A DNA stretch of 64,000 bases from an uncultured Bryobacterales bacterium (lineage in GTDB: Bacteria; Acidobacteriota; Terriglobia; Bryobacterales; UBA6623), in the NCBI GenBank assembly GCA_951813065.1, contig CATOTH010000011.1, positions 1 to 64,000 of the forward strand, written 5' to 3'. Shown piece after piece: positions 7,526 to 16,993 of this stretch. Under the pieces are notes generated by a model. The model searched no databases and was not told the origin of the DNA. It saw nothing but the letters and a program-made list of their open reading frames with translations. A program made the position numbers and the translations under genes. Each line of letters opens with the position of its first letter. Position 1 is the stretch's first letter.

Positions 7526-10500
7526 CTAGAACCGCAACGTCAGTCCGAACTGGAATTGCCGCTGATCGTTGCTGGCACTCTGCACGCGGCCGAAGTTGGA
7601 ATTGGCCACATTCGAGTTGGGATTGTTGAAGTGCGGCGTGTTGGTGAAGTTGAACGATTCGAGCCGGAAGGTCAGAGCCGCGCTCTCGCCCAATGCCGAG
7701 ACCGGAAAACGGCGGAAGAGCGAGAAGTCCCAGTTGAACAGTCCCGGACCGTCGAGTATTTCCCGTCCGGCATTGCCGAGGGAGCCCTGCTGCGGAACCG
7801 CAAAGGCGTCGGTCGTGAACCATAGAGCAGTCCCGCCCGGGCCCGCGATGTCGCCAATCCGACTCGGAGTTCCCACAACATCGGCGCGCTGGCTGTTGCC
7901 ACCTGCGTTCAGTGTCGATCCGGGAGCCGTGACCGTGAAGGGCTCACCGGTCATGGCGCTCACTATGCCCTGCACTTGCCAATCGCCGAGTATCCAGCGG
8001 CCAGGCCCGTTCTTTAGGAGTGCCTTGTTCTTGCCAAACGGCAGCTCGTAGGTGTAGCTCGACACCCACGTGTGCCGGCGGTCTTGGTTCGTACGGCCCT
8101 TGTTCGACAGGAACGCGCCGACGATGCCACTAATTTGAAGGCCGCCAGTATCGTCGCTGAAGTTCAGTCCCTTGCTCCAGGTGTAGGCGTTCGTCATCGA
8201 AAAGCCCCTGCTGAATCGGCGATTGATCTTCATTTGCAGAGAGTTGTAATAGGTATGCGTGCCGATGCGCGTGCGGGTGCTTTGCGTGCGGCCGAAGAGT
8301 ATGTTGAGCGGACGGGTCGAATTTCCGGTGCCGGGAGTCGTCGCCGCGTTGTACTCTAGGCGGCTCTGATTGTTCACGCCATGGTTTCCCACATACGCGA
8401 GGTCCAACGTGAAATCGTGAACCAGCGTTCGCTGGATCGCGAAATTCCAACTCTGGACGTAAGGCCGGCGCATGTCTGGGTTGACCCAGGTAAGGGTCTG
8501 TCGCGAGAAGAGTGAATTCTCGGGCAAGCTCAGGTTGATCAGTCCGTCCTGGGGGACGTTGAACTCCTGGAACGCGGGAAATCCTTCCGCCATCGCACCC
8601 GATGCGGTGAAGGAGTTTGGAGCCACGAAGGCATTGTTCTGCTTCACCGGGAAGTTTTGCTGCCCCATGATGCGGTTGATGAAGCTGATGCCGTAGCCCG
8701 TGCGCAACACGGTCTTGTCGTTCAGGCGGTATGCAACTCCCATCCGTGGCCCCCACCCGAGGTCCGCGCGAATGCCGTTGTCGTCCGGCCGGCCGCCGAT
8801 ACCGCTCAGTTCCAATGAATTGGTGGCCACGTTGTAGTTCGAGTAGCTCCCGGCGAATCGTGGCTTGGAGGGATTCTCGCGCTCGATTCGCAATCCGAGG
8901 TCGAGTGTGAGTTTCGGGCTGACCTGCCACTTGTCTTGGATATATCCGGCGAAGATCAGCTCACGTCGAGTCGGGAACTGGACGTCCAGGTCGCGCCCGT
9001 GAGCGCCTGGTTGGTCGAGCAGGAAAGCCGCAAAGGCGTTGGCGATACCCGAGGTTGTGTTCGGTCCCGTACAATCCGCCGCGCAGCGCGTCTGGCCCTG
9101 GGAGAATGTGAACCGGCCTCGAGGATTGAACGTCTGCGTCTGCAACAGGTCGTTGCGTTCCCGCCGCACTTCGAAGCCGAAACGCGTGACGTGATTGCCG
9201 TGGGTCTTGGTGAAGTTGTTGACGATACCGAAGAACGTTACCGACCGAGCCCACGGTAGTGACGGTGAGAATCCCACCAAGGGCCGGTCCAAGCCATCGA
9301 TGCGAACCTCGGAGAGGCCGCTTGTCCACTCGTTGACGTTGACGCCAGGAATGCCGATCTCCTCGGCCGTCCGTAGGCCGGTGTCGGCGTTGATGGCGTC
9401 GTTGCGATTGCGGACGATGCCAAAGCGCCCTTCCCACACGAATGTTGGAGAGAACACATGCGAGTAAGAAATCATAGGACTCTGCGTCCTTGCCGGACCA
9501 CTGCCCGAAAAGCCGTTGTTGCGCGGACCTCCGTAGATCCCGCAGTTTGGACCGTAGAGTCCGCAGTCGGTCACCGTCGCCTTCTGTAGGCTGTAGCGAA
9601 CCGTCAGTCTTCCGCTGTCGCTCACTACGTAGTCGTACTTCACGTCGAAGGCATTGATGTCCTTGATTCGTACGACCGGGAGCTCTTGGTTCCGAGAACC
9701 GATCTCCCCTGGACGGTTTGGCTGCGGGATGAAGCCTACCATGGCGGACGCGATCGGGCTGATGCGACTCGCCGGCAGCGTGTTGCCCATGAAAGCGGTG
9801 CGCCCGTTGCCCGCACTGTCGCCCGTCAGGGGATCATAGATACTAGCGGCTTCGCCCGAGAAGTCGCCGGTACGGAACGGTGTGGTTGGAATGCGGTCCA
9901 ACTCGACCTGGCCCAAGTGGTCACGGCTGCCTTGGTAGTCGCCAAAAATGAACATCTTGTTCCGGATGATAGGACCGCCTGCTGTGAACCCGAACTGGTT
10001 GTATACCGTATGCGCTTTGCTCGTCGCGAAGACTTGCGTTGCCTGAGCGTTCTCGTTCCGGTGGAAGGCGAACACGCTTCCGTGGAAGTCGTTCGTCCCC
10101 GAGCGCAGCGTGACATTCACAACTGATCCGCCGGCGTTGCCGAACTCCGGATCGAAGTTGGAAGTTGAAATGTCGACCGTTTGGATCGCTTCAGCCGGCG
10201 GTACCAGCGCCGTCAGGTTGCCGTTGTCGATCTTGTTCTCGATCCCCTCAATCTGGAAGTTGTTGTACTGGCGACCCTGACCGTTGACACGCACTGCCAG
10301 CGAGTCCTGCGAGTTGTAGAACTGCGAGTGAGGGCGGGTCAGACGGCCCACGCCGGGCACTGTGGCCAGCAGGCCCTGGTAGTTGCGATTGAAGAGCAGC
10401 GGAAGATCTTTCAGTTGCTGGGTTTCAATCTTGACACCGGTGTCGGCGCGGTCGGTCTGCAGCACCGGCGGTGCGCCGGTCACCGTGACGGTCTCGGTGA

Positions 10501-10855
10501 CCGCCCCAGGCGTCAGCTCAAGGTCGACTCGCACGGTTGAGTTTGGCTGCAAATCAACGCCGCCCCGCACTGAGGTGCTGAATCCATCCGAAGCAACTTC
10601 GACCTGGTACAGACCCGGATCAAGATTCGGAAAGACATACAGGCCGCTCTCGTTGGTCTCGCCGTCGCGTGCCACATTCGTGTTCGTTTCCATCAGCGTG
10701 ATGGATGCCCCGGGGATCACCGCACCCGATGGATCGGTGATGGTTCCGAGGATTTGGCCCTTGAGGACCTGTGCGTCAAGTCGCGTCACAGCGGTGCATG
10801 CCAGCAGTGCCGTCACAGCGAACACGCTCAGAAATTTTCGTACGGTCTTGTGCAT
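7526..10855 (-). CDS. TonB-dependent receptor with carboxypeptidase-regulatory-like domain (Oar-like)
   Basis: A protein of 1109 residues. The start is ATG 10855, chosen because GGAGG lies 8 nt upstream and a signal peptide (LSVFAVTALLACTAVTRLDAQ) begins right after it. Domains in order: an immunoglobulin-like carboxypeptidase regulatory domain (GTITDPSGAVIPGASITL, about 35-115), a plug domain (about 130-240) and a long 22-strand type beta-barrel. The protein ends in QFGLTLRF, a typical outer-membrane beta-signal with terminal Phe. This architecture is expanded in Acidobacteriota and related phyla, where such receptors take up oligosaccharides or peptides with energy from TonB. No SusD partner is adjacent. 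It is transcribed divergently from the octaheme cytochrome gene. Confidence 0.93.
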   Translation of the reverse strand: MHKTVRKFLSVFAVTALLACTAVTRLDAQVLKGQILGTITDPSGAVIPGASITLMETNTNVARDGETNESGLYVFPNLDPGLYQVEVASDGFSTSVRGGVDLQPNSTVRVDLELTPGAVTETVTVTGAPPVLQTDRADTGVKIETQQLKDLPLLFNRNYQGLLATVPGVGRLTRPHSQFYNSQDSLAVRVNGQGRQYNNFQIEGIENKIDNGNLTALVPPAEAIQTVDISTSNFDPEFGNAGGSVVNVTLRSGTNDFHGSVFAFHRNENAQATQVFATSKAHTVYNQFGFTAGGPIIRNKMFIFGDYQGSRDHLGQVELDRIPTTPFRTGDFSGEAASIYDPLTGDSAGNGRTAFMGNTLPASRISPIASAMVGFIPQPNRPGEIGSRNQELPVVRIKDINAFDVKYDYVVSDSGRLTVRYSLQKATVTDCGLYGPNCGIYGGPRNNGFSGSGPARTQSPMISYSHVFSPTFVWEGRFGIVRNRNDAINADTGLRTAEEIGIPGVNVNEWTSGLSEVRIDGLDRPLVGFSPSLPWARSVTFFGIVNNFTKTHGNHVTRFGFEVRRERNDLLQTQTFNPRGRFTFSQGQTRCAADCTGPNTTSGIANAFAAFLLDQPGAHGRDLDVQFPTRRELIFAGYIQDKWQVSPKLTLDLGLRIERENPSKPRFAGSYSNYNVATNSLELSGIGGRPDDNGIRADLGWGPRMGVAYRLNDKTVLRTGYGISFINRIMGQQNFPVKQNNAFVAPNSFTASGAMAEGFPAFQEFNVPQDGLINLSLPENSLFSRQTLTWVNPDMRRPYVQSWNFAIQRTLVHDFTLDLAYVGNHGVNNQSRLEYNAATTPGTGNSTRPLNILFGRTQSTRTRIGTHTYYNSLQMKINRRFSRGFSMTNAYTWSKGLNFSDDTGGLQISGIVGAFLSNKGRTNQDRRHTWVSSYTYELPFGKNKALLKNGPGRWILGDWQVQGIVSAMTGEPFTVTAPGSTLNAGGNSQRADVVGTPSRIGDIAGPGGTALWFTTDAFAVPQQGSLGNAGREILDGPGLFNWDFSLFRRFPVSALGESAALTFRLESFNFTNTPHFNNPNSNVANSNFGRVQSASNDQRQFQFGLTLRF

Positions 10856-11202
10856 TGTGCACACTCCTCCAAATGGTTCAACTTCTCGCCGGAATGTAAA
10901 AGGATTACACCCCCGAATTCCCGGCCCCCTAATACCAAGAACTCTCTCTAATCCTAGCACTCTCTGGGCAAGAGACAAGGATTCCGGGAGCCGCGGGTCA
11001 TGAGCTCAGGGAGTGATTTCATTCCTGCATGTTCAAATGAGACAGGTCGTCGATATGGCGTATCTGGTTCGGCGTGCGGTTCAGGGAGTGGTTCGTCATG
11101 GATTGTGATGCGAAAGCGGTGGGGCGCCTGCTGCGCAGGCTTGGATTGTTCCCTATCTCGCCGCCGCCGACTACTCGAAGGCGGGCGCCATGAGGATTTC
11201 GA
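10856..11202. other. Divergent promoter region, TonB receptor / octaheme cytochrome
   Basis: About 350 bp between two divergent genes, so it must hold both promoters. GGAGG of the receptor is at 10864-10868. No confident -35/-10 pair or operator palindrome was identified. Confidence 0.5.
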
Positions 11203-13164
11203 ATGCTTGAGGTCGCACTGGTCTTCGCCGCCTGCGGACTGGCGATCTACGTTGTGAACCGCCTGGCTCCCGGTTACGCATCGCTCGCCCTGTCGATTGC
11301 GCTGGTGGCGGCTGTCGCAGCGGGAGTGGCTTATTGGGACCCGCCCGCGGCCAACCCCCTTCCGCAAAGGCCCCTGGAGCTTCGCGACGCAGGTTCTCGC
11401 AGCAAGACCGAATACGCTTCTTCCGACAGCTGCCTCCCGTGTCACCCGCGCCAGCACGCGAGCTGGCACGAAGGCTTCCACCGCACCATGACCCAGGTCG
11501 TCACTGACGAGACTGTCGTGGCGGATTTTGGTGACTTGACGCTCTACTTTGACGGCCGACCCTATCGGCTATTTCGTTCGAACGAATCTTTCCAGGTTGA
11601 ATTGTCCGACCCGGATATGGTCGACCAAGCCCTTGTTCTAGCCCAGCAAGGGGACATCGAACAGGCCCAGCGATTCGCCAGCACAATTCCGCGGGTAATC
11701 CGCCCAATCGTGATGTCCACCGGGTCGCACCACTACCAGCTCTACTGGTACCCCTCCGGCAAGGGCCGCGAGCTTTACATGTTGCCCTTCGCTTATCTGA
11801 TCGAAGAACAGCGCTGGGTGCCGAGAGTGTCCGTTTTCTTGACGCCGCCAAACATGCTTGAGCCCCGGAAGGTCTGGAACCGCGACTGTCTGCCGTGCCA
11901 TGCCACCGGAGGTCGCCCGCTGTACGAGCCGGGTGGGCAAGGTGCGCCTGACACGTGGCTGGCAGAGATCGGCATAGCTTGCGAGGCTTGTCATGGTCCA
12001 TCGGCGGAACACGCCGCCCTGAACCGCAATCCGTTCAAGCGTTACAGTCACTACGTCGGTGGCCAGCCCGATGACAGCGTCACTCAGCCTCGCTCGCTTG
12101 ACGCGATGCGGGCGGGAGAGGTGTGCGGGCAGTGCCATTCGCTCAACACGCAGTACAACGGCGAAGACTGGGCGGCCTCATTCGTAGACGGCACGCCCTA
12201 CCGACCCGGTCACGACCTTTCCGAGACTACTTACGTCGTGCAGTCCGAGACCCTTGCGAAGTCGCCGCTGATGGAGCAGTTCGTGCGGGAGCGGCCGGGT
12301 TTGATGGACGAATGGTTCTGGCGAGACGGCGAGATCCGGGTCGTCGGCCGGGAGTACAACGGCCTGATCGAGTCACCTTGTTTCAAGGGGGGCGAGTTTT
12401 CCTGCCTGTCTTGCCATTCGATTCACGACAGCGAACCGGATGATCGCCTCAAGGCCGACATGCGAGGTGATGCTGCCTGCACCCAGTGCCATGCCGAATT
12501 CGGTGCGAATCCGACCGCCCACACCCACCACGAGGTCTCATCCGAAGGCAGCCGTTGCCAGAATTGCCACCTCCCGCACACGAGCTACGGGCTCCTCAAG
12601 GCATCTCGCAGTCACCGTGTTTCGAGCCCGTCTGTCGTGGTCGATGTCTCTGTCGGACGTCCGAACGCATGCAACCTTTGCCATCTAGACCGCTCCCTGG
12701 GATGGACGGCGGGGTATCTGGACGAGTGGTACGGCATCGGTGTACCGGCATTGGATGCACAGCAAAGGGAACTGGCCGCCATGCCCGTTTGGTTGTTGCG
12801 GGGAGATGCCGGGGTCCGTGCACTCGCGGCTTGGCACTTCGGTTGGGAGCCTGCCCTCGAGGCCTCGGGCTCAGACTGGCAGGCGCCGTTGATTGCCCCC
12901 TTGTTGGACGACCCTTACGATGCGGTGCGGTTCATCGCCGGTCGGTCGATGCGGAGGTTGCTCGGCAGTAATGCCGTCACGTACGACTTCCTGGACCCTC
13001 CGAACCGGAGGCGAGCGGCGGCGGCTCAACTCATCCAGTCCTGGAGGCCGAATTCCCGGGAGTTGCCGCCGCGATTCTTCGCCACTGACGGCAGTCCTAA
13101 CACGGAGTTGATCCGCGAACTGCTTGCGGAAAGGGACGACCGTCCGATTCACTTGGTCGAATAG
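11203..13164 (+). CDS. Membrane-anchored octaheme c-type cytochrome with HEAT-like C-terminus
   Basis: A protein of 653 residues. Two hydrophobic helices at the N-terminus (about 1-20 and 26-46) should anchor it in the inner membrane with the rest in the periplasm. Eight CxxCH motifs follow: CLPCH, CLPCH, CEACH, CGQCH, CLSCH, CTQCH, CQNCH and CNLCH, so eight c-hemes are expected. The last about 150 residues carry no CxxCH and look helical and repeat-like (ALAAWHFGWEPAL, DPYDAVRFIAGRSMRRLLG), as in HEAT repeats. The start has GAGG 7 nt upstream. Its role is probably electron transfer or reduction of an oxidised substrate; the family is not one I can name more precisely. The next gene, a small membrane protein, begins 22 bp later. 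Confidence 0.85.
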   Translation: MLEVALVFAACGLAIYVVNRLAPGYASLALSIALVAAVAAGVAYWDPPAANPLPQRPLELRDAGSRSKTEYASSDSCLPCHPRQHASWHEGFHRTMTQVVTDETVVADFGDLTLYFDGRPYRLFRSNESFQVELSDPDMVDQALVLAQQGDIEQAQRFASTIPRVIRPIVMSTGSHHYQLYWYPSGKGRELYMLPFAYLIEEQRWVPRVSVFLTPPNMLEPRKVWNRDCLPCHATGGRPLYEPGGQGAPDTWLAEIGIACEACHGPSAEHAALNRNPFKRYSHYVGGQPDDSVTQPRSLDAMRAGEVCGQCHSLNTQYNGEDWAASFVDGTPYRPGHDLSETTYVVQSETLAKSPLMEQFVRERPGLMDEWFWRDGEIRVVGREYNGLIESPCFKGGEFSCLSCHSIHDSEPDDRLKADMRGDAACTQCHAEFGANPTAHTHHEVSSEGSRCQNCHLPHTSYGLLKASRSHRVSSPSVVVDVSVGRPNACNLCHLDRSLGWTAGYLDEWYGIGVPALDAQQRELAAMPVWLLRGDAGVRALAAWHFGWEPALEASGSDWQAPLIAPLLDDPYDAVRFIAGRSMRRLLGSNAVTYDFLDPPNRRRAAAAQLIQSWRPNSRELPPRFFATDGSPNTELIRELLAERDDRPIHLVE

Positions 13165-13186
13165 GTCAAACTGCGTGTCACCGACA

Positions 13187-13678
13187 ATGTCACAACCAAC
13201 CGCACTCCTCGCTAGAAAACATGTGCGTTTCGGTTGGCTGATGCTCGCAGTGTTTGCCATCGTGGGCATCACATTGGAGGGGTTTCACAGTTTCAAGACC
13301 GGGTGGTACCTCGAAGACGCCTACGAGACCCGCCGGCTCCTGTTCACTCTCGGGCACGCCCACGGCGCTCTCCTCGCTCTGATCAACATTGTTTTCGGCG
13401 TGGCATCTGCGGTGCTCGGAGGAAATCTTCCGAGACTCCGGCAAGTCTCGCGTCTGCTTTTGGTGGGCACTGTGTTGCTACCTGCCGGCTTCTTCCTGGG
13501 AGGTTTCGGCTTGTACGGGGCGGATCCGGGAATCGGGATTTACCTGGTCCCCATCGGTGCACTGTGTGTGCTCCTCGCATTTGTCATCGCCGCGTTCTCG
13601 AGCGGACTTGGAGTGCCAGAGGCTGAGCCTCCGCAACGTGAGACCGTCCGCGGGCGAACGCGGAAGTCTAAACGCTGA
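13187..13678 (+). CDS. Small four-helix membrane protein of unknown function
   Basis: A protein of 163 residues with four predicted membrane helices (about 15-33, 52-75, 87-108, 116-140) and a basic C-terminal tail (RGRTRKSKR) that should face the cytoplasm. It contains no cysteine motif for heme. A His-rich turn in the second helix region (LGHAHGALLALIN) might be functional. It lies 22 bp after the octaheme cytochrome gene on the same strand, so the two are likely co-transcribed and it may be a membrane partner. The start is ATG 13187; an upstream in-frame start would overlap the cytochrome gene. Confidence 0.7.
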   Translation: MSQPTALLARKHVRFGWLMLAVFAIVGITLEGFHSFKTGWYLEDAYETRRLLFTLGHAHGALLALINIVFGVASAVLGGNLPRLRQVSRLLLVGTVLLPAGFFLGGFGLYGADPGIGIYLVPIGALCVLLAFVIAAFSSGLGVPEAEPPQRETVRGRTRKSKR

Positions 13679-13841
13679 CCCGGCCAGCCGATCAGATTCG
13701 CCGAAACGAGCTGACTCCAGACATACGCGTAGGGCGCTCACGTTTCAGCGGGTCCTGATGACAGTAGCGTAGGATGGAACCCTCCGGCTAGGGGTGAAAT
13801 CAACTTTGACCCGTTCCGCGAGGAGACCGGGTCCGTAAAAC

Positions 13842-14828
13842 ATGGAAAACTCGATGGATGCCACACAGGAGCTGCCCAAACGTGCGCACTGGAAGCCAAC
13901 AATCGCCTTAGCTATTGGCGTAAGCTGCTGCGTTTTATCAATGGAGAACTCCGCGTGGAGCCAAGTTCGAAAGTTGCAGACGCGCGATGCCACTCGACTC
14001 AGCGAGGTCCAAGTCAGTGATCAACTCAAACGAAGCGACGTCGTGTTTATTCCTGTTGGGTCCGTAGAGACGAACGGTGTCATGCCCAGTGATCGTGACT
14101 ACGTCTCCGCATTGGGCTACGCAATGGCTATGGCCGAGGAAACCGGCGGGCTATACATGCCTGGCCTGGTGCATTCGTTCCCTGGCACGACGGTGATGGG
14201 CTCGTCCAGTGTCCGCATGACGCCCACGCAGGGAGCAGCATTCTTGAAAGTCGTGGCGAGGTCGTTGCTTCGACAGGGCTTTCGGAGGCAGGTACTAGTT
14301 TCGTCAGGCCACGGGCCCGCGCCTTTGACGGCCGGGACACTTGTTCGTGAGTTCTTTGAAGAAACCCATGTACCGATCCTCTACATAGAGATGGGCGATC
14401 ACTTGGCAAAACTGGGCATTCCGCGGGAAGACGTATCGAAGGCGGTCTATGGAGCACACCTGATGACCGGCAGAATCGAGGACATTCCTCTACTCGGAGA
14501 CTACGGGTCGAAAGAATCCCGGGCTTTGGGCGAGGTTCCGGAGAACCCCGGTCTTGCCACGCTGACCGAACTGAGGTATTCCGGCAGTTTGACCCTCGGG
14601 TCGTGGATTGCCGACGTGATGGCACACGGAAGGGCGCCCACTTTGCCGGCTACGGCAGCCGAGCGAGAGGAGTGGGGCAGACAAGGCAAGGAGCAGATCA
14701 TCGGGGTCGTCAAGAGAATGCGGCTTCCTGAAGCGATGGAGGCACTTCGGCAGCATGACGAATTCACGCAGCGATTCATCGTGCCGAAGTTTGGCGACAA
14801 GCTGCCCTCGGCGATCGACTCGTTCTGA
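13842..14828 (+). CDS. Exported creatininase-like protein with altered metal site
   Basis: A protein of 328 residues. A hydrophobic segment (about 19-40, ending in SAWSQ) suggests export. The body fits the creatininase/creatinine amidohydrolase family: VVFIPVGSVETNG near residue 70 corresponds to the PVGS.EQHG motif and VLVSSGHGPAP near residue 150 to the NGH(Y/G)E/G motif. The usual metal ligand His of EQH is Asn here, and the Glu that follows the GH motif in true creatininase is Pro, so the di-metal site is incomplete. The chemistry therefore cannot be assumed. A second creatininase-like protein at 57.5-58.4 kb shows a similar pattern. A 163-bp gap with no terminator separates it from the upstream 4-TM gene. 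Confidence 0.75.
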   Translation: MENSMDATQELPKRAHWKPTIALAIGVSCCVLSMENSAWSQVRKLQTRDATRLSEVQVSDQLKRSDVVFIPVGSVETNGVMPSDRDYVSALGYAMAMAEETGGLYMPGLVHSFPGTTVMGSSSVRMTPTQGAAFLKVVARSLLRQGFRRQVLVSSGHGPAPLTAGTLVREFFEETHVPILYIEMGDHLAKLGIPREDVSKAVYGAHLMTGRIEDIPLLGDYGSKESRALGEVPENPGLATLTELRYSGSLTLGSWIADVMAHGRAPTLPATAAEREEWGRQGKEQIIGVVKRMRLPEAMEALRQHDEFTQRFIVPKFGDKLPSAIDSF

Positions 14829-15074
14829 CGACATGAGGTTGGCGATGATCATCCCCGACAAGGCTCCCTCCACAGTGGGCAGTTTCGCGGATCAGCGCCC
14901 CTTGACGGCCACGCCGCCTTACCGCCTTCTGCGGGGATGGTACGGCGCGCTGCGACCGTCGCTCTCTCACCTCGATTCAGTTGCGCGGGATTCCGTTTCC
15001 CACTCCCTCCGACATTCCAGGCCGCTCGGCCCACCTCGGCTCTATCAATTCGCTTGCCGAAAGTCCTTGCGGAC
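14829..15074. other. Intergenic region left of the insertion sequence
   Basis: No gene recognised. Its last 9 bp, CTTGCGGAC (15066-15074), are the left copy of the target-site duplication of the insertion sequence that follows. Confidence 0.6.
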
Positions 15075-15234
15075 GGGTGCACGACATCGTTTTGCATGCC
15101 CGGGAAGATAGCGAGGGTTGGTGGCATGAAGCAGGCTGAGGTTGCGGGTTCGATCCAAGCGCGGGGAGCCTGAGGGGTCTAAGCTACTCTCAAGCACCCT
15201 TGAGATCGAGTATTGCCTGGTGTTCCGCGCTGGC

Positions 15235-15264
15235 TTGACGGTCTAGTTGTTAGTTATGTACACT
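15235..15264 (+). promoter_or_regulatory. Candidate transposase promoter
   Basis: TTGACG (15235-15240), an 18-bp spacer and TACACT (15259-15264) form a reasonable sigma70-type promoter 20 bp before the transposase start. The -10 lies in an inverted repeat, TTGTTAGT (15247-15254) and ACTAACAA (15262-15269), which could dampen expression or serve as a binding site. Confidence 0.45.
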
Positions 15265-15284
15265 AACAATAGAGGAGCCGCTCC

Positions 15285-15698
15285 ATGCCCGATTCCCCTG
15301 ATCCCTCCGCCCTGTCCGCCCGCCGCGACGAACTCCGTCGACAACTGGCCGCCATCGGCGATTTGCGCCCCGGCTCCCTCGTGCAGAACTACCGCCGCTG
15401 CGGCCGACCCGATTGCTTCTGTGCCGACAAGCAGCACCGCGGCCACGGCCCCTACTGGCTGCTCACTTGGGCGGTCGCCGGCAAGACCCGCAGCCGCTCG
15501 ATCCCCGCTGTGCAGGTCGCTGCGACCCAGGCGCAGATCGCCGAGTGCCAGCGTCTGCGACGCCTCGTCGCGGACCTGATCGCGGTCAGCGACGACTTGT
15601 GCCAAGCGCGGCTCAAGCCCAGCACCAGCGCGGTAAAAAAAAAGCCTGCCAGCAAGAGTTCGCCCCGGCGCTGGAAGCCGAAATCGCCCGCCTCGTAG
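15285..15698 (+). CDS. Transposase ORF A (DUF6788-like), ISKra4-like element
   Basis: A protein of 137 residues, the N-terminal frame of the transposase. It begins with a charged helical segment (SARRDELRRQLAAIG) and continues with a Cys motif, YRRCGRPDCFC, and the GPYWLLTW segment characteristic of DUF6788 proteins. After Val117 the frame enters a run of nine A (15635-15643), encoding three Lys, and then diverges into sequence without family resemblance. A -1 slip on this run joins it to ORF B, so the free ORF A product is probably a truncated form and the functional enzyme a fusion. Confidence 0.82.
   Translation: MPDSPDPSALSARRDELRRQLAAIGDLRPGSLVQNYRRCGRPDCFCADKQHRGHGPYWLLTWAVAGKTRSRSIPAVQVAATQAQIAECQRLRRLVADLIAVSDDLCQARLKPSTSAVKKKPASKSSPRRWKPKSPAS
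15635..15643 (+). promoter_or_regulatory. A9 slippery site for -1 frameshift
   Basis: Nine consecutive A lie where the frame 0 ORF A and the -1 frame ORF B overlap. Both frames read Lys-Lys-Lys here, so a -1 slip on A AAA AAA costs nothing in the protein. This may be programmed frameshifting (or transcriptional slippage), as seen in several IS families. Confidence 0.6.
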
Positions 15699-16993
15699 CC
15701 CCCGGGGCGGTCGATCAGCTCGACTTCGAGGCGGTCGAGACCGGTGTCCGGCGGCGCGCCCTGCAGTTGGCCGCCCGGGCGGTCGAGCGGCGTCTCAACG
15801 CCGACCGTTCCGACGGCACGGCCCGCACGCAGCCCTGCTCCTGCGGGCGCGCGGCGCGCTTCGCCGGCCGCCATCCCAAGACCTTCGAGACCGCCCTCGG
15901 GCCGGTGACCATCGAGCGCGCCTACTACCATTGCCGCCCCTGCGGGCAGGGCTGGTTTCCGCGCGACCAGGCGCTGGGCATGGCCGGCACCAGCCTGTCT
16001 CCGGCCGTGACCCGCATGACGGGCTCGGCTGCCGCGGTGGCGAGCTTCGCGACCGCTGCCAACTTGCTGCACGAGTTGGCCGCCGTGCGCGTGAATGCCA
16101 AGCGCGTCGAACGGGTCGCCGAGGCTCTGGGGCACGAGGTGGCCGCTGCCGAGCAGGCCGCCGTGTTCGCCCCCGAACCCCCGGCTGCTCCCACCATGTA
16201 TCTGGGGGTGGACGGCACGGGCGTGCCGATGCGCCCGCCGGAGGTGGTGGGCCGGCCCGGCAAGCGCAGCGACGGCTCGGCCTCCACGCGCGAGGCGAAG
16301 CTGGTCGTGATCTGGACCGCAGAACAGTGCGACCAGGACGGTCTGCCGGTCTGCGACGAGGGCTCGGTCACCTATTCGGCGGCGATTGACAGCGCCGCCG
16401 CGCGCGACACCGATGCGACCCCGGCCGCCTTCACCCTGCGCTTGCGACGCGAGGCCGAGCGGCGCGGCTTCCCGGATGCGGCCTGCCAGGTCTTCCTCGG
16501 CGACGGCGCGAAATGGATTTGGGGCGCGGCGACGGAGATGGTCCCCGACGCGATTCAGATCGTGGACTTCTTCCACGTCTCGGAGAAGCTGTGGGACGTC
16601 GCCCGGGCCCTCTTCCCCGCCGACCGCGACAACGCCCAGGCGTGGGCCGATGCGCGCTGCGAGGAACTCAAGACCGGCGCTCTGGACGGGGTGCTGGCGA
16701 CCCTGCGTGCGCATGCGGACCACTGCGAGGAAGCCGCCAAGGCCGTGCACTACATCGCCACCAACCGCGAGCGCATGCGCTACGCCGAGTTCCGCGCCCA
16801 AGGCCTGCAGATCGGCTCCGGCGTGGTCGAGGGGGGCTGCAAGACGGTCGTGGGCCGCCTCAAGCAGTCCGGCATGCACTGGACCAAGGACGGAGCCGAA
16901 GGGATCCTCGCCCTGCGCACCTGCATCCTGGGCGGACGCTACGAGGATTTCTGGGCTTGGCGAACAGAGTCACGGGTCACGGCAGCCGCGTGA
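15641..16993 (+). CDS. Transposase ORF B, catalytic part, ISKra4-like element
   Basis: About 450 residues reached by -1 frameshift from ORF A; the frame is open further upstream, but only the part after the A9 run looks like transposase. Features in order: a Cys pair (PCSCGRAARF) and a second Cys pair (YYHCRPCGQGW) that may bind zinc; YLGVDGTGVPMR with the first catalytic Asp; CQVFLGDGAKWIWG with the second Asp; then QIVDFFHVSEKLWDVA; and IGSGVVEGGCKTVVGRLK with the likely catalytic Glu. A DDE transposase is therefore supported. The C-terminus ends 177 bp before the right end of the element. No internal stop or deletion is seen, so the element may still be active. Confidence 0.88.
   Translation, partial: KACQQEFAPALEAEIARLVAPGAVDQLDFEAVETGVRRRALQLAARAVERRLNADRSDGTARTQPCSCGRAARFAGRHPKTFETALGPVTIERAYYHCRPCGQGWFPRDQALGMAGTSLSPAVTRMTGSAAAVASFATAANLLHELAAVRVNAKRVERVAEALGHEVAAAEQAAVFAPEPPAAPTMYLGVDGTGVPMRPPEVVGRPGKRSDGSASTREAKLVVIWTAEQCDQDGLPVCDEGSVTYSAAIDSAAARDTDATPAAFTLRLRREAERRGFPDAACQVFLGDGAKWIWGAATEMVPDAIQIVDFFHVSEKLWDVARALFPADRDNAQAWADARCEELKTGALDGVLATLRAHADHCEEAAKAVHYIATNRERMRYAEFRAQGLQIGSGVVEGGCKTVVGRLKQSGMHWTKDGAEGILALRTCILGGRYEDFWAWRTESRVTAAA

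Noticed and set aside
15452..16879. A 475-codon minus-strand open frame inside the insertion sequence
   Set aside because: It is exactly antisense to the transposase, Gly/Arg/His rich and without family features; a GC-driven shadow.
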